This document shows positions 1 through 7,740 of a stretch of 64,000 bases of DNA, piece by piece. The notes beneath the pieces were generated by a model. That model worked only from the letters and a program-made list of their open reading frames with translations, did no database searches and was not told the origin of the DNA. This stretch comes from Lactobacillus intestinalis (GTDB lineage Bacteria > Bacillota > Bacilli > Lactobacillales > Lactobacillaceae). Location: positions 1,488,001 through 1,552,000 of the forward strand of contig NZ_CP072983.1 in the NCBI RefSeq assembly GCF_024397795.1, given 5' to 3'. Within the stretch, counting starts at the first letter, position 1, and every line of letters begins with the position of its first letter. Made by a program: the position numbers and the translations under genes.

Positions 1-1089
1 AACCAAATTAAGTCGATGGCTCAAGGACTCAAGGCTAAGGTGTTAGTTTTAAATGATGAATTGAGTCCAGTTCAAATCCGCAATTTGGAAAAAATGACCA
101 AGTTACGCGTCATTGATCGAACCGAATTAATTTTGGAAATTTTTGCTAGTCGTGCCCGCACCAAGCAGGCCAAGCTTCAAGTGGCATTAGCTCGCTTACA
201 ATATGAGTTGCCACGTTTGCACCCGTCAGAGAATAACTTGGACCAGCAGCGCGGGGGCGGAATGAGCAACCGTGGTGCCGGTGAAACTAAGTTAGAATTA
301 AATCGAAGAACAATTGGTAAGCAAATTTCTGCAATTAAGAAAGAACTCAAAGCCGTTGCGAGCCAAGAAGAGATTAAAGCTAGTCGCCGCAATCAAAGCC
401 GCATCCCTAAAGTCGCTCTTGTCGGCTACACGAACGCGGGTAAATCCACGACAATGAACGGTTTACTCAAAGCCTTCGACCATGAAGGTAGCGACAAGCA
501 AGTTTTTGTAAAAAATATGCTCTTTGCTACGCTGGATACTAGTGTACGTAAAATCGACATCGACAACAACAAAGGCTTTATCTTATCCGATACTGTTGGA
601 TTCATTTCTAAATTGCCTCACAACTTGGTTGAATCCTTTAAGGCGACTTTGCAAGAAGCACGCGATGCCGATTTACTGGTGAACGTCGTTGATTCATCTG
701 ATCCAAATATGATTCAGATGGTGCGCACCACCCAAAAAGTTTTGAATGAAATCAGCGCTGGCAACATCCCAATGATCACAGCTTACAACAAGGCAGATCG
801 TACCGGCCGTAATTATCCACAAATCGAAGGCGATGACATCCTTTATTCTGCCACCGACGAGAAGTCGATTCGGATGTTGGCAGATTTGATTACTAAGCGC
901 ATTTTTGCTGGGTATGGCGAATTTGAATTGCTTTTGCCATTATCCGATGGAAAAGAATTGGCCTTTTTACACGAACATGCTCAAGTTAATAAGGAAGAAT
1001 TCAAGGACGACGGCGTCCATGTGAGCGCCAATATTGCACCAAGCGATCAGGCAAGATTTAAGAAATTCATGATTGCAGAAAATGCATAA
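1..1089 (+). CDS. hflX: GTPase HflX, 5' end outside the window
   Basis: Ribosome-associated GTPase that acts on stalled or stressed 50S/70S particles. The reading frame is open from base 1 through the first in-window ATG at 16, so this is a 3' fragment; HflX proteins usually have about 420 residues and roughly 360 are present. Visible are the HflX N-terminal helical region with the family motif GGGMSNRGAGETKLE, then the G domain with G1 GYTNAGKST, G3 DTVGF and G4 NKAD. The C-terminal domain follows and the gene ends normally. A weak hairpin follows the stop. The next gene is the oppositely oriented tnpB. Identification is firm. Confidence 0.95.
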   Translation, partial: NQIKSMAQGLKAKVLVLNDELSPVQIRNLEKMTKLRVIDRTELILEIFASRARTKQAKLQVALARLQYELPRLHPSENNLDQQRGGGMSNRGAGETKLELNRRTIGKQISAIKKELKAVASQEEIKASRRNQSRIPKVALVGYTNAGKSTTMNGLLKAFDHEGSDKQVFVKNMLFATLDTSVRKIDIDNNKGFILSDTVGFISKLPHNLVESFKATLQEARDADLLVNVVDSSDPNMIQMVRTTQKVLNEISAGNIPMITAYNKADRTGRNYPQIEGDDILYSATDEKSIRMLADLITKRIFAGYGEFELLLPLSDGKELAFLHEHAQVNKEEFKDDGVHVSANIAPSDQARFKKFMIAENA

Positions 1090-1092
1090 GAA

Positions 1093-1124
1093 AAAGGCAA
1101 GGATAAGTTCCGTGCCTTTCTTAG
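1093..1124 (+). terminator. Weak hflX terminator hairpin
   Basis: AAAGGCA pairs with TGCCTTT around a 13-base loop directly after the hflX stop, but only a short T-rich tail (CTTAG) follows, so termination is probably partial. Confidence 0.45.
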
Positions 1125-1126
1125 AT

Positions 1127-1246
1127 AGCTAATTCAGGCTATAATTACTCCTGTGCTATAGAAGTTAATTACTTCGATAGTCAAGTCGGTAAATTAGCTT
1201 AGTGCTACTATCCCAGCGCAGGTCCAGTGCGCTGCCGATCAGCACT
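1127..1246. other. Structured intergenic segment with nested inverted repeats
   Basis: This gene-free stretch between hflX and the tnpB element is full of inverted repeats. AGCTAATT (1127) pairs with AATTAGCT (1192). Inside it CTATAGAAGT (1156) pairs with ACTTCGATAG (1171) at 9 of 10 positions. To the right AGTGCT (1201) pairs with AGCACT (1241) around a second hairpin, AGCGCA/TGCGCT (1215-1233). The arrangement resembles a folded RNA on either strand. It may be an untranslated RNA, a remnant of an older mobile-element end, or downstream RNA of tnpB. No coding potential is convincing. Confidence 0.4.
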
Positions 1247-1251
1247 CAAAC

Positions 1252-1272
1252 AAAAAGTTTCCGTATGGGAAC
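1252..1272 (-). terminator. Terminator-like hairpin downstream of tnpB
   Basis: On the minus strand GTTCCC-ATAC-GGAAAC is followed by TTTTTG. It lies about 150 bases beyond the tnpB stop and just outside the proposed right end, where a guide-containing transcript could stop. Confidence 0.45.
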
Positions 1273-1284
1273 ACCTTCTCGTTA

Positions 1285-1440
1285 TCAACTACCCTAGAAT
1301 AAATTCTAGGGTTTGCAGCTCTCATCTATTTTTACTAGATAGCGGTTATAGCGTCTTGCGACTTCCGCCTCCGAGGCTGCATCGTCGGGCAGTTGACAAT
1401 ACCCGTTTACCTGCCAAGTTTACTCGGCAGATCTTAATTT
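1285..1440 (-). ncRNA. Putative TnpB guide RNA (omega/reRNA) scaffold
   Basis: In IS200/IS605 elements the RNA that guides TnpB is made from the 3' end of tnpB through the right end of the element into flanking DNA. Here the minus strand after the tnpB stop carries a hairpin CTGCCGAG/CTTGGCAG that overlaps the end of the gene, a GC-rich folded stretch, and the right-end hairpin with 9-bp stem at 1292-1311. The guide would begin just past the element end, near 1281. Position and family knowledge support this; sequence identity to a known guide RNA was not tested. Confidence 0.5.
1292..1311. repeat. Right-end subterminal hairpin of the tnpB element
   Basis: CCCTAGAAT and ATTCTAGGG form a perfect 9-bp stem with a 2-base loop. 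It has the same geometry as the hairpin at the other end of the element. Confidence 0.6.
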
Positions 1441-2661
1441 AGTAAATTTAGGTATTTTAACACCTTTGTGGTACTGGTCTCCTAAAAACTGGATATTCAT
1501 GGCCGCTAGGCGATCGTCATTGGATTTGTAGCCACACTTATCACAAATGTAGAGGTGCAACTCATGGTTGCGGTTCTCCTTGCGGATTCTTCCGCACTTA
1601 GGACAGCGCTGGCTGGTAAATCTTGGAGAAACTTTGACTACAGTTGAAGAATTCAAATTAGCCTTGTAAGCTAAAAACTGCTCAAACTGGTAAAAAGTCC
1701 AAGAAACCATTTCATAGCGACGCTTTTTGGCAGCTTTCTCAGTCGCAAAGCGGACATTGGTTAAGTCTTCTAAAGCAAAGATAGTATTGGGACCGTAATG
1801 ATCAACGAGTGTCTTGGTAAGGCGATGATTAACATCGCTTATAAAACGGTTCTCTCGCTGACCGATCTTTTTAAGTCTTCGCTTGGCAGACTTAGTGCCT
1901 TTGGCTTGAAGCTGAGCACGGAGTTTCTTATATTTGCGCCTGGTGCGCAATACTTTTTGTCCGCTGCAAAGCAGAGTCTGGCCCTGTTCGTCATAGCAGG
2001 CAGCCAAAAAGCGCAGACCGCGATCAATCCCAACGATGTGCTGCGTCTGCTTTAATTCATATTCAGAAAAGGACGTGGTCGCACTAAGGTGGATATACCA
2101 ATTATTTTTGAACTGAAGCAGCTTAATTGAGCCAAACTTCCAGTGGCTAGAATCAAGATACTGGTCGAAATTTTTGCAGACAAAATCAACTTTCTTTCTC
2201 CCCATTAAGGTATTCAAAGAAAGCTGGGTGCTTGTATTTAAATAAGACCAGTCGCGATTGCGCTGAAGATCAAGCTGAAGACGCTTAAACTTAACTGGAC
2301 GCCAAAGCCAAGTGAGATCACGCGGAATCTGCGACCAGATAGCATGGCCCTGCGCATCTTTTTCGCCAGTATTATAGCGAAACGGTGTTTGCTTTAATTG
2401 GGTTTTGATGGTTCTATAGCGAGCAACAACATTTCTGATAACCGATTGAGCCATTTGACTTTTAAGTCCAAACAGGTCTCTCAAATCATGATAAAGGACA
2501 TGATTTAACCGAGAAAACCGAAACTCAAAATCATGGTCAAAAACATACTGCGAGACGAAATTGCAGGCATCTCTGTATGCAGTCATGGTCTTTATAAAAG
2601 CGTGTTCAGTCTCATCATCAATATTAAGGAGCTTGGCTTTAATCGTTACTGCCTGATCCAA
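1420..2661 (-). CDS. tnpB: RNA-guided endonuclease TnpB
   Basis: Programmable DNA nuclease of IS200/IS605 elements, ancestor-type relative of Cas12. The protein is about 413 residues, normal for TnpB. All RuvC residues are visible: the first Asp in GIDRGLRFLA, the Glu in ALEDLTNVR, and the last Asp in NDDRLAAMNI. The zinc ribbon CPKC...CDKC is intact, so the enzyme is probably active. I place the start at the TTG at 2661 because GGAGGTG lies 6 bases upstream; a longer frame would begin at 2676. A TATAAT box lies about 45 bases upstream of the start. The gene stands alone between hflX and the CAP protein, on the opposite strand. Confidence 0.9.
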   Translation of the reverse strand: MDQAVTIKAKLLNIDDETEHAFIKTMTAYRDACNFVSQYVFDHDFEFRFSRLNHVLYHDLRDLFGLKSQMAQSVIRNVVARYRTIKTQLKQTPFRYNTGEKDAQGHAIWSQIPRDLTWLWRPVKFKRLQLDLQRNRDWSYLNTSTQLSLNTLMGRKKVDFVCKNFDQYLDSSHWKFGSIKLLQFKNNWYIHLSATTSFSEYELKQTQHIVGIDRGLRFLAACYDEQGQTLLCSGQKVLRTRRKYKKLRAQLQAKGTKSAKRRLKKIGQRENRFISDVNHRLTKTLVDHYGPNTIFALEDLTNVRFATEKAAKKRRYEMVSWTFYQFEQFLAYKANLNSSTVVKVSPRFTSQRCPKCGRIRKENRNHELHLYICDKCGYKSNDDRLAAMNIQFLGDQYHKGVKIPKFTKLRSAE

Positions 2662-2756
2662 ATTATTCACCTCCAAACAAGCGTTTGAAAATGATTATAT
2701 CATAGAAATTAGAGGAGAAAAAGACAAAATATAAAAAGGCTGAAAGTGCAATTCCT

Positions 2757-2776
2757 CCCCGGATTAAAATCCGGGG
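2757..2776. repeat. Left-end subterminal hairpin of the tnpB element
   Basis: CCCCGGATT and AATCCGGGG form a perfect 9-bp stem with an AA loop. It is flanked by AATTCCT and TATCCTTGC, which resemble flanks I recall from IS200/IS605 ends. Confidence 0.6.
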
Positions 2777-2869
2777 TATCCTTGCTTAATCAGCCTAGAA
2801 GGAGAAATCAATGAATTAGGTGGGTGAAATTTCTGACCTGCACTATCAAAAAGTATAACAAACGAAAAT

Positions 2870-2911
2870 GCACCTGAATAGCTTTTTAAGCTGGTAGGTG
2901 TATTTTTGTTT
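2870..2911 (+). terminator. Terminator-like interrupted hairpin
   Basis: CACCT...AGCTT-TTT-AAGCT...AGGTG with a mismatched middle is followed by TATTTTTGTTTTT. No plus-strand gene precedes it, so it could end a short unannotated transcript or be fortuitous. Confidence 0.35.
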
Positions 2912-2966
2912 TTCTAAAATAAAAGTTGGACTACAATTAACTTAACTAGATTTTAGAAAGATATAG

Positions 2967-4022
2967 ATGATGGAAATTAAACATTTAAAAATCACAATGT
3001 TGGTGGCTCTAGTTTCTTGTACATTCTTCCTGGCACCCACACAAGTCAATGCCGCTAATTACAGCAAAAGCGAAGCCAAGCAGGTACGGTATTTTCAGAA
3101 CCGTTACAAAAAGCTCAGCAAAAAGGTCTATGATGAAAATAATTTATACACAGTTGAACCTAATTTTGCCGAGCCATTCAATCCAGGCCAGTTAAAGGCT
3201 GCTTACATTACGACATCGATGGACTATGTTAATTACTATCGCAAGCTCTGTGGCCTTCCCAGCGAAAGCAATAATGATAAAGTGAATCGCGATGCTCAAA
3301 TCGGGGCGAGTGCCTTAGCCGCCATCAATGCTAAGACATCCCTCACTGCCCACGGTCTTCTTGGCTACACACGCCCTTATTACATCAGCGAGGACGAATG
3401 GAATACTGCTGAAGACGCAACTTTAGGCAATATCAACTTTCTTGAAAGTGACACCGGTGCCAGCGCTGGAGAAATCGTGACTGATTTAATCAAAGACGAT
3501 AACAACCTCGATGGCAGTGGTAATACTGGTCATCGGGCCCTAATTTTATCTGCGCGCGCAACTCGCATGGGAATTGGCGCAGCTTACGGTAGTTCCAATA
3601 AGAAGTTTTATTCAGTTCAAAATGGGGTTTTTGCAGATGATATCTTGCGTCCAGCTGTTAAAGATGTGGTTGCTTTCCCAAGCAGTGACGTTTTTCCCTA
3701 TGAACTATTAGACAGCGACACTCCTTGGTCGATTTACTTTGCCAAGCGACATTTAACGCGCCAGCCTAAAATCTACGTGACTGATCTCACCACTAATAAG
3801 AAAAAGCGCGCCATTCACGTGCGCAACTATGGCACCGACTACTTTGGCGACGGCTACACAAGTGCGATCAGCTTTGATCCTAATATTTCTCTGATCAATA
3901 CCCATAAATATAAGGTAGAAATCCGCGGTGTAACATCATATTCATTTCGCTTATTTAGGCAAAAGGATACTTTAAAAAGTCCTAAAAAAGTTGTTCACAA
4001 AACCACTCAACATAGTAAATAA
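2967..4022 (+). CDS. Secreted CAP-domain (SEC10/PgrA-like) surface protein
   Basis: Extracellular protein of unknown molecular function that resembles lactobacillus proteins named SEC10/PgrA surface-exclusion domain proteins. It has an N-terminal signal peptide with a hydrophobic core at about residues 9-26 and likely cleavage after VNA at about residue 29. The CAP/SCP-like core runs roughly from residue 60 to 220; YVNYYRKLCGLP, a His in TAHGLLGY and GHRALILSARATRMGIG are the typical landmarks. The C-terminal part has no recognisable motif and there is no LPXTG, so it is probably released or held non-covalently. The ATG is preceded by a weak AGAAAG; a second ATG follows immediately. It is monocistronic with a strong terminator. 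Confidence 0.8.
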   Translation: MMEIKHLKITMLVALVSCTFFLAPTQVNAANYSKSEAKQVRYFQNRYKKLSKKVYDENNLYTVEPNFAEPFNPGQLKAAYITTSMDYVNYYRKLCGLPSESNNDKVNRDAQIGASALAAINAKTSLTAHGLLGYTRPYYISEDEWNTAEDATLGNINFLESDTGASAGEIVTDLIKDDNNLDGSGNTGHRALILSARATRMGIGAAYGSSNKKFYSVQNGVFADDILRPAVKDVVAFPSSDVFPYELLDSDTPWSIYFAKRHLTRQPKIYVTDLTTNKKKRAIHVRNYGTDYFGDGYTSAISFDPNISLINTHKYKVEIRGVTSYSFRLFRQKDTLKSPKKVVHKTTQHSK

Positions 4023-4050
4023 GGAATCGCTTCAACGATTCCTTATTTTT
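4017..4050 (+). terminator. Rho-independent terminator after the CAP-domain gene
   Basis: AAGGAATCG-CTTCAA-CGATTCCTT followed by ATTTTT. Confidence 0.9.
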
Positions 4051-4083
4051 GTACACAAATAATCTTCAAAATTCACTAGCTTT

Positions 4084-4097
4084 TGTATGCGTTTTCA
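4084..4097 (+). promoter_or_regulatory. cre-like CcpA site before the lactate oxidase pseudogene
   Basis: TGTATGCGTTTTCA matches the consensus TGNAARCGNWWWCA at all but one fixed position. It lies about 50 bases upstream of the start codon, in the promoter region, and suggests glucose repression through CcpA. Confidence 0.55.
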
Positions 4098-4149
4098 TTT
4101 ATAGTGAGACTATAACAGTAACTTAATCAAATTAGGAGGATTTTTGCGA

Positions 4150-5377
4150 ATGACTTATTATTACAATGGTTTTCCACAAAGTGAACATGATGAAAAGCTA
4201 AACTTAATCAATGTTGATCAACTTGAAGAAGACGCTAAAAGAGTTATCCCTGAAGGAGCATACTATTATATCGCTTCAGGAGCAGAAAACGAGTGGACCT
4301 GGCGCAACAACACCGCTGCCTTCAATCATTATCAAATTGTGCCCCGGGCTTTAACTGATATGGAAGATCCCCAACTTGACACCGAATTCATGGGAATAAA
4401 GTTAAAGACTCCTGTAATGATTGCTCCAATTGCTTGTCATGGAATCGCCCATAAAGACGCAGAAGTCGCCACGCAAAAAGGTGCCGCGGCAGCTGGTGCT
4501 CTATTTTCTTCAAGTACTTATGCTAACAAGAGCGTAGAAGATATTGCGGCAGCCGCACCTGACGCACCAAGATTTTTCCAGCTTTATTTAAGTAAAGATT
4601 GGAATTTCAACAAGATGGTTTTTGATGCAGTCAAAAAAGCTGGCTATAAGGCTATCATGTTGACTGTCGATGCATTGGTATCCGGCTATCGTGAAGCCAA
4701 CTTGCGGACACAATTCACCTACCCCGTCCCTCTTGACTTCTTTAATCGTTATTTGGGCGCTAAAGGTGAAGGACAAAGTGTAGCCCAAATGTACGCGGCT
4801 TCTGCCCAAAAGATTGGCCCCAAGGATGTAGCTCGCATTAAAGAAGAAAGCCGGCCTTCCTATCTTTATTAAAGGAATCACTTGTGTGGAAGATGCTTAT
4901 AAAGCTCTGGGAGCTGGGGCCGATGGAATTTATGTAACCAATCACGGTGGGCGGGAAATTGACGGTTCACCTGCGACAATTGACGTTTTACCTGACATCG
5001 CTAAAGCAGTTAACCACCGCGTCCCAATTATTTTCGATTCTGGCATTCGTCGTGGTTCTCATGTCTTTAAAGCTTTAGCCCTGGGTGCAGACTTAGTCGC
5101 AATCGGTCGTCCCTACCTTTATGGATTAGCTTTAGGTGGGGCAAAAGGCGTTGAATCTGTGATCGAACAATACAATAAAGAACTTAAAATCGACATGCAA
5201 TTAACTGGCTGCAAGACCATTGATGATGTCAAAAAGGCAAAGATTATGCACATTAACTACACCGCAGATAATTTACCTTCTAATACTGATCCTTCTCGAA
5301 TGAAACCTTATCCCGTAACTAGCGAAAATCAACCACAAGAAGATTTAGACGCAACCTCTGGCGCATCCCACCACTAA
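4150..5377 (+). pseudogene. lox: L-lactate oxidase (alpha-hydroxyacid oxidase), single-base frameshift
   Basis: FMN-dependent enzyme that oxidises L-lactate to pyruvate and makes hydrogen peroxide. ATG at 4150 follows AGGAGG by 10 bases and matches the start of the intact paralogue at 31558-32787. The frame breaks at about 4851: deleting one C of AGCCGG restores a continuous protein in register with the paralogue. As it stands, translation ends at 4872 and a second open frame covers 4886-5377. The catalytic His in NHGGR and the FMN-phosphate loop (GIRRGSHVFKALALGAD) lie after the break, so the N-terminal product would be inactive. The rest is undamaged, suggesting a recent mutation or a sequencing error. 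Confidence 0.9.
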
Positions 5378-5393
5378 AAATTTTCACTCATAC

Positions 5394-5430
5394 AAAAAGG
5401 CATCTGAAAACCCAGATGTCTTTTTTGTTT
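5394..5430. terminator. Bidirectional terminator
   Basis: GGCATCTG-AAAACC-CAGATGTC, with T6 on the plus strand and T5 on the minus strand. It serves the lactate oxidase pseudogene and the convergent NlpC/P60 gene. Confidence 0.85.
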
Positions 5431-6434
5431 CACAAAACTCTTTTAGCAATGGTTGGATAGTAATATGTTGTAAGTTTTTGCAAAGCAACACCTTGGTCTG
5501 GCGTTGCGGCACTGACATATTGATCATTGCCCACATAAATTGCCACGTGATATGGCGAGGTAATTGATCCCCAATAAATCAAATCGCCAGGTTTTAATTG
5601 ATCCATTGGGACAGTTTGACCTACTCTTACTTGATCGGCCGTAACTCGCGGCATGTTCACGCCAGCTGCATGACCATAGACATATTGAACTAAGCCTGAA
5701 CAATCATAGTTATCCGGTCCTACACCACCCCAAATATATGGTTTGCCAACTTGTTGTTTAGCTAAACTCACAATGGCATTCAACTTAGTTGCTGTTGAGA
5801 CCGAAGGTGCTTGTTGTGAAGCAGGTTTTTGAGCTGGTGTAGATGCCTTATTAAGCTTATTGAGAGTATTAGTAACAATACTTTTAGCCTTTTTAATTTT
5901 ATTAGTTTTTTTAACCGTGTTTTTTAAAGCTGTAGGCTTAGTTGGTGCGGCTACTTTATCATTCTTTTTAACTTCAGGCTTTTGAGCTTGTGCTTGATCA
6001 TCAGCCTTTTTTTCTGCAGTCTTTTTCTTTTTAACAGCTACATTTTTTGCAGTTTTATCTAAAATTTGAACTACCGGATTTTTAGTTTTCTTAGGCTTCT
6101 TAGTTTTTGCTGGTTTCGGATTTTCAATATCTTCAGTATACCGAGCTTCAATCCATTCCCGCGTCCCGACCTTATACCAAAGATTTCCTGATTTATCGAT
6201 TGCAGTTTGAGCAATATTCCATTCAGTACCATCCTTAGCACGAAAGCCCATAAATTGTCCATTATTATAATTAGTCCAAATTCTAACACCCTGACCAGGC
6301 AAATATTTAATTCTTACCCTCTTAATTGCCGTCTTAAAGCTTGAGGCCGAAACCGTCTTCACAGACGTTGCCGCAGAAAGACCCGTAACTGTTAAAGCAG
6401 CTGCAGCTCCAATTTTAAAAAAATTATGTGACAT
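5430..6434 (-). CDS. Secreted NlpC/P60 peptidoglycan hydrolase with SH3-like domain (paralogue 1)
   Basis: Probable gamma-D-glutamyl-diamino-acid-type endopeptidase of the cell wall. The start at 6434 follows AAAGGGG by 7 bases; the frame is open to 6467 without such a site. Signal peptide about residues 1-30, SH3-like wall-binding domain about 38-100, then a long Lys/Ala/Thr-rich linker to about 220, then NlpC/P60 to residue 334. Catalytic Cys245 (DCSG) and His296 (YHVAIYVG) are present. The third triad position, His in most relatives and in both neighbouring paralogues, is Ser308 here (YVSAATP). A WalR-like box lies upstream. It is first of three tandem paralogues, each with its own terminator and promoter. 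Confidence 0.88.
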   Translation of the reverse strand: MSHNFFKIGAAAALTVTGLSAATSVKTVSASSFKTAIKRVRIKYLPGQGVRIWTNYNNGQFMGFRAKDGTEWNIAQTAIDKSGNLWYKVGTREWIEARYTEDIENPKPAKTKKPKKTKNPVVQILDKTAKNVAVKKKKTAEKKADDQAQAQKPEVKKNDKVAAPTKPTALKNTVKKTNKIKKAKSIVTNTLNKLNKASTPAQKPASQQAPSVSTATKLNAIVSLAKQQVGKPYIWGGVGPDNYDCSGLVQYVYGHAAGVNMPRVTADQVRVGQTVPMDQLKPGDLIYWGSITSPYHVAIYVGNDQYVSAATPDQGVALQKLTTYYYPTIAKRVL

Positions 6435-6527
6435 ATATAATCCCCTTTGGTAGCGAAAAATGGTCACAAAGAACCATCTATATCTCTCACTTAAAAATCT
6501 TACACTTCCTATTTTAAAGACTTAGCA

Positions 6528-6544
6528 ATTACAAATCCATTACA
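6528..6544 (-). promoter_or_regulatory. WalR (YycF)-like box
   Basis: Minus strand TGTAAT-GGATT-TGTAAT, a perfect fit to the WalR direct repeat TGTWAH-N5-TGTWAH. It sits about 11 bases upstream of a TAAAAT -10 candidate for the hydrolase at 5430-6434. Confidence 0.65.
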
Positions 6545-6624
6545 AGGGTAAAGAAATTCTGTAAATTTTTGGCTTTATATTAAGAATTAGCAGCCTTTTA
6601 CAGAGAAGCTTAAATTTGCGCACT

Positions 6625-6654
6625 AAAAAAGCAGCTAGAGAATACTCTCTAACT
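6625..6654 (-). terminator. Terminator of NlpC/P60 paralogue 2
   Basis: Minus strand TAGAGA/TCTCTA hairpin extended by AG/CT across one mismatch, then GC and T6. Confidence 0.75.
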
Positions 6655-6683
6655 ACTAATTTTTAAAATTTCTGTTGATTTTA

Positions 6684-7541
6684 TTATTTCAAAATTCTAC
6701 GTGCAGTAGATGGGTAGAAGTAGCCACTAAGAGCTTGCATCTTTACCCCTTCGCTTGGGGTTGCGGCGTGAACATATTGACCATTACCTACGTAAATACC
6801 TACGTGGTATGGAGCACTTGCAGAACCCCAGAATAACAAGTCACCTGGTTGTAAATTGTTTAAGGAAACAGCCTTACCTTGATTTACTTGAGTATAAGTA
6901 GTGCGTGAAATATCAATTCCAGCTGCATTATTATAAATATATTGGGTAAGACCTGAACAGTCGAAACCAGCAGGAGTAGTACCGCCCCAAACGTAATTCT
7001 TGCCTACTTGAGCTTTAGCAAGAGCTACAATTGCGGATGCACTACTTGAAGCTTGCTTTGATGTCTTTTTAACTTGTGAAGTTTTAGAAGTTGCTTCGCT
7101 ATTTTGATTTTGAGTTGTGATAGTTAAATTAGTTTTCTTAGTAGCTTTTTTCTTCTTAGGTTTAGAAATAGTACCAGTGGCTTTTACTGCTTGATTAGCA
7201 CTTACTTTCTTAGCCTTAGCAGATTTAGCATTGATAGCGTAGCGACCTTCGATCCATTGATGATCATCTAGTTTATACCAAGTATTACCATCTTGATCTT
7301 TCTTAGTTTCAAGCACTTCGTAGGTTTCACCATGCATAGCGCGTTTACCAGTAAAATGGCCATTCTTATAACTTGACCAAATATTCACGCCATAACCTGG
7401 AATATAGTTAACCTTGATGCGCCAAACAGCAGCCTGTACATGTTGAACAGAACTTGTCTTAACTGCATTAATTCCAGTAACTCCCACAGCAGTCAATGCA
7501 GCAGCTGCTGTAATCTTCACTAAGTTAGTCTTAATTTTCAA
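6684..7541 (-). CDS. Secreted NlpC/P60 peptidoglycan hydrolase with SH3-like domain (paralogue 2)
   Basis: Cell-wall endopeptidase with the same plan as its neighbour at 5430: signal peptide (about 1-37), SH3-like domain with the pattern VNYIPGYGVNIWSSY (about 43-110), Lys/Thr/Ser-rich linker, and NlpC/P60 domain (about 168-285). The triad Cys195, His246 and His258 is complete. Length 285 residues. The start ATG is preceded by AGAGGAAACTG. A perfect WalR-like box sits 10 bases upstream of the -10 TATCAT. The catalytic domain is very similar to the third paralogue, with long stretches of shared DNA, which indicates recent duplication or gene conversion. Confidence 0.92.
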   Translation of the reverse strand: MKIKTNLVKITAAAALTAVGVTGINAVKTSSVQHVQAAVWRIKVNYIPGYGVNIWSSYKNGHFTGKRAMHGETYEVLETKKDQDGNTWYKLDDHQWIEGRYAINAKSAKAKKVSANQAVKATGTISKPKKKKATKKTNLTITTQNQNSEATSKTSQVKKTSKQASSSASAIVALAKAQVGKNYVWGGTTPAGFDCSGLTQYIYNNAAGIDISRTTYTQVNQGKAVSLNNLQPGDLLFWGSASAPYHVGIYVGNGQYVHAATPSEGVKMQALSGYFYPSTARRILK

Positions 7542-7641
7542 AATTCAGTTTCCTCTGTAATATTGCTTAATTAATAAGAAAATGTTCTTTAAGCATAATC
7601 TATACCTAATCCTCTTAACGACTATATGATACACGCACTAT

Positions 7642-7658
7642 ATTACAAAATCGTTACA
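7642..7658 (-). promoter_or_regulatory. WalR (YycF)-like box
   Basis: Minus strand TGTAAC-GATTT-TGTAAT fits TGTWAH-N5-TGTWAH. It is exactly 10 bases upstream of the -10 hexamer TATCAT (7627-7632) of the hydrolase at 6684-7541. Confidence 0.7.
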
Positions 7659-7676
7659 GAAATAATACGAGCACAC

Positions 7677-7707
7677 AAAAAAACACTCAAGATCAAACTT
7701 GAGCGTT
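7677..7707 (-). terminator. Terminator of NlpC/P60 paralogue 3
   Basis: Minus strand CTCAAG/CTTGAG stem extended to AAC/GTT, followed by T7. Confidence 0.85.
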
Positions 7708-7740
7708 TAATTTATTATTGAAAGAGAATTAGAACTTTAA

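Larger units (their letters stand above)
1281..2790 (-). mobile_element. IS200/IS605-family element carrying only tnpB (IS1341-like)
   Basis: The element contains a single tnpB gene and no Y1 transposase tnpA. Each end has a subterminal hairpin of the same build: a 9-bp stem with an AA loop. One is CCCTAGAAT/ATTCTAGGG at 1292-1311 on the 3' side of tnpB, the other CCCCGGATT/AATCCGGGG at 2757-2776 on its 5' side. Imperfect subterminal hairpins in place of terminal inverted repeats are typical of IS200/IS605 elements. The exact ends are inferred and uncertain by tens of bases. Without tnpA it would need a transposase supplied in trans. Confidence 0.65.
2662..2966. other. Gene-free stretch with left end of the tnpB element
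   Basis: Holds the tnpB promoter region (TATAAT on the minus strand), the left-end hairpin at 2757-2776, and an outer GGCTGA/TCAGCC pairing around it. A plus-strand terminator-like structure lies at 2870-2911. No credible open reading frame is seen. Confidence 0.5.

Noticed and set aside
1227..1442. 71-residue plus-strand open frame next to tnpB
   Set aside because: It lies antisense to the proposed guide RNA region and the end of tnpB, starts without a ribosome site and has no protein-like pattern.
4840..4890. Programmed frameshift or phase-variable switch in the lactate oxidase gene
   Set aside because: There is no slippery heptamer or homopolymer at the break and the product would lose its catalytic part; a plain mutation or read error is simpler.
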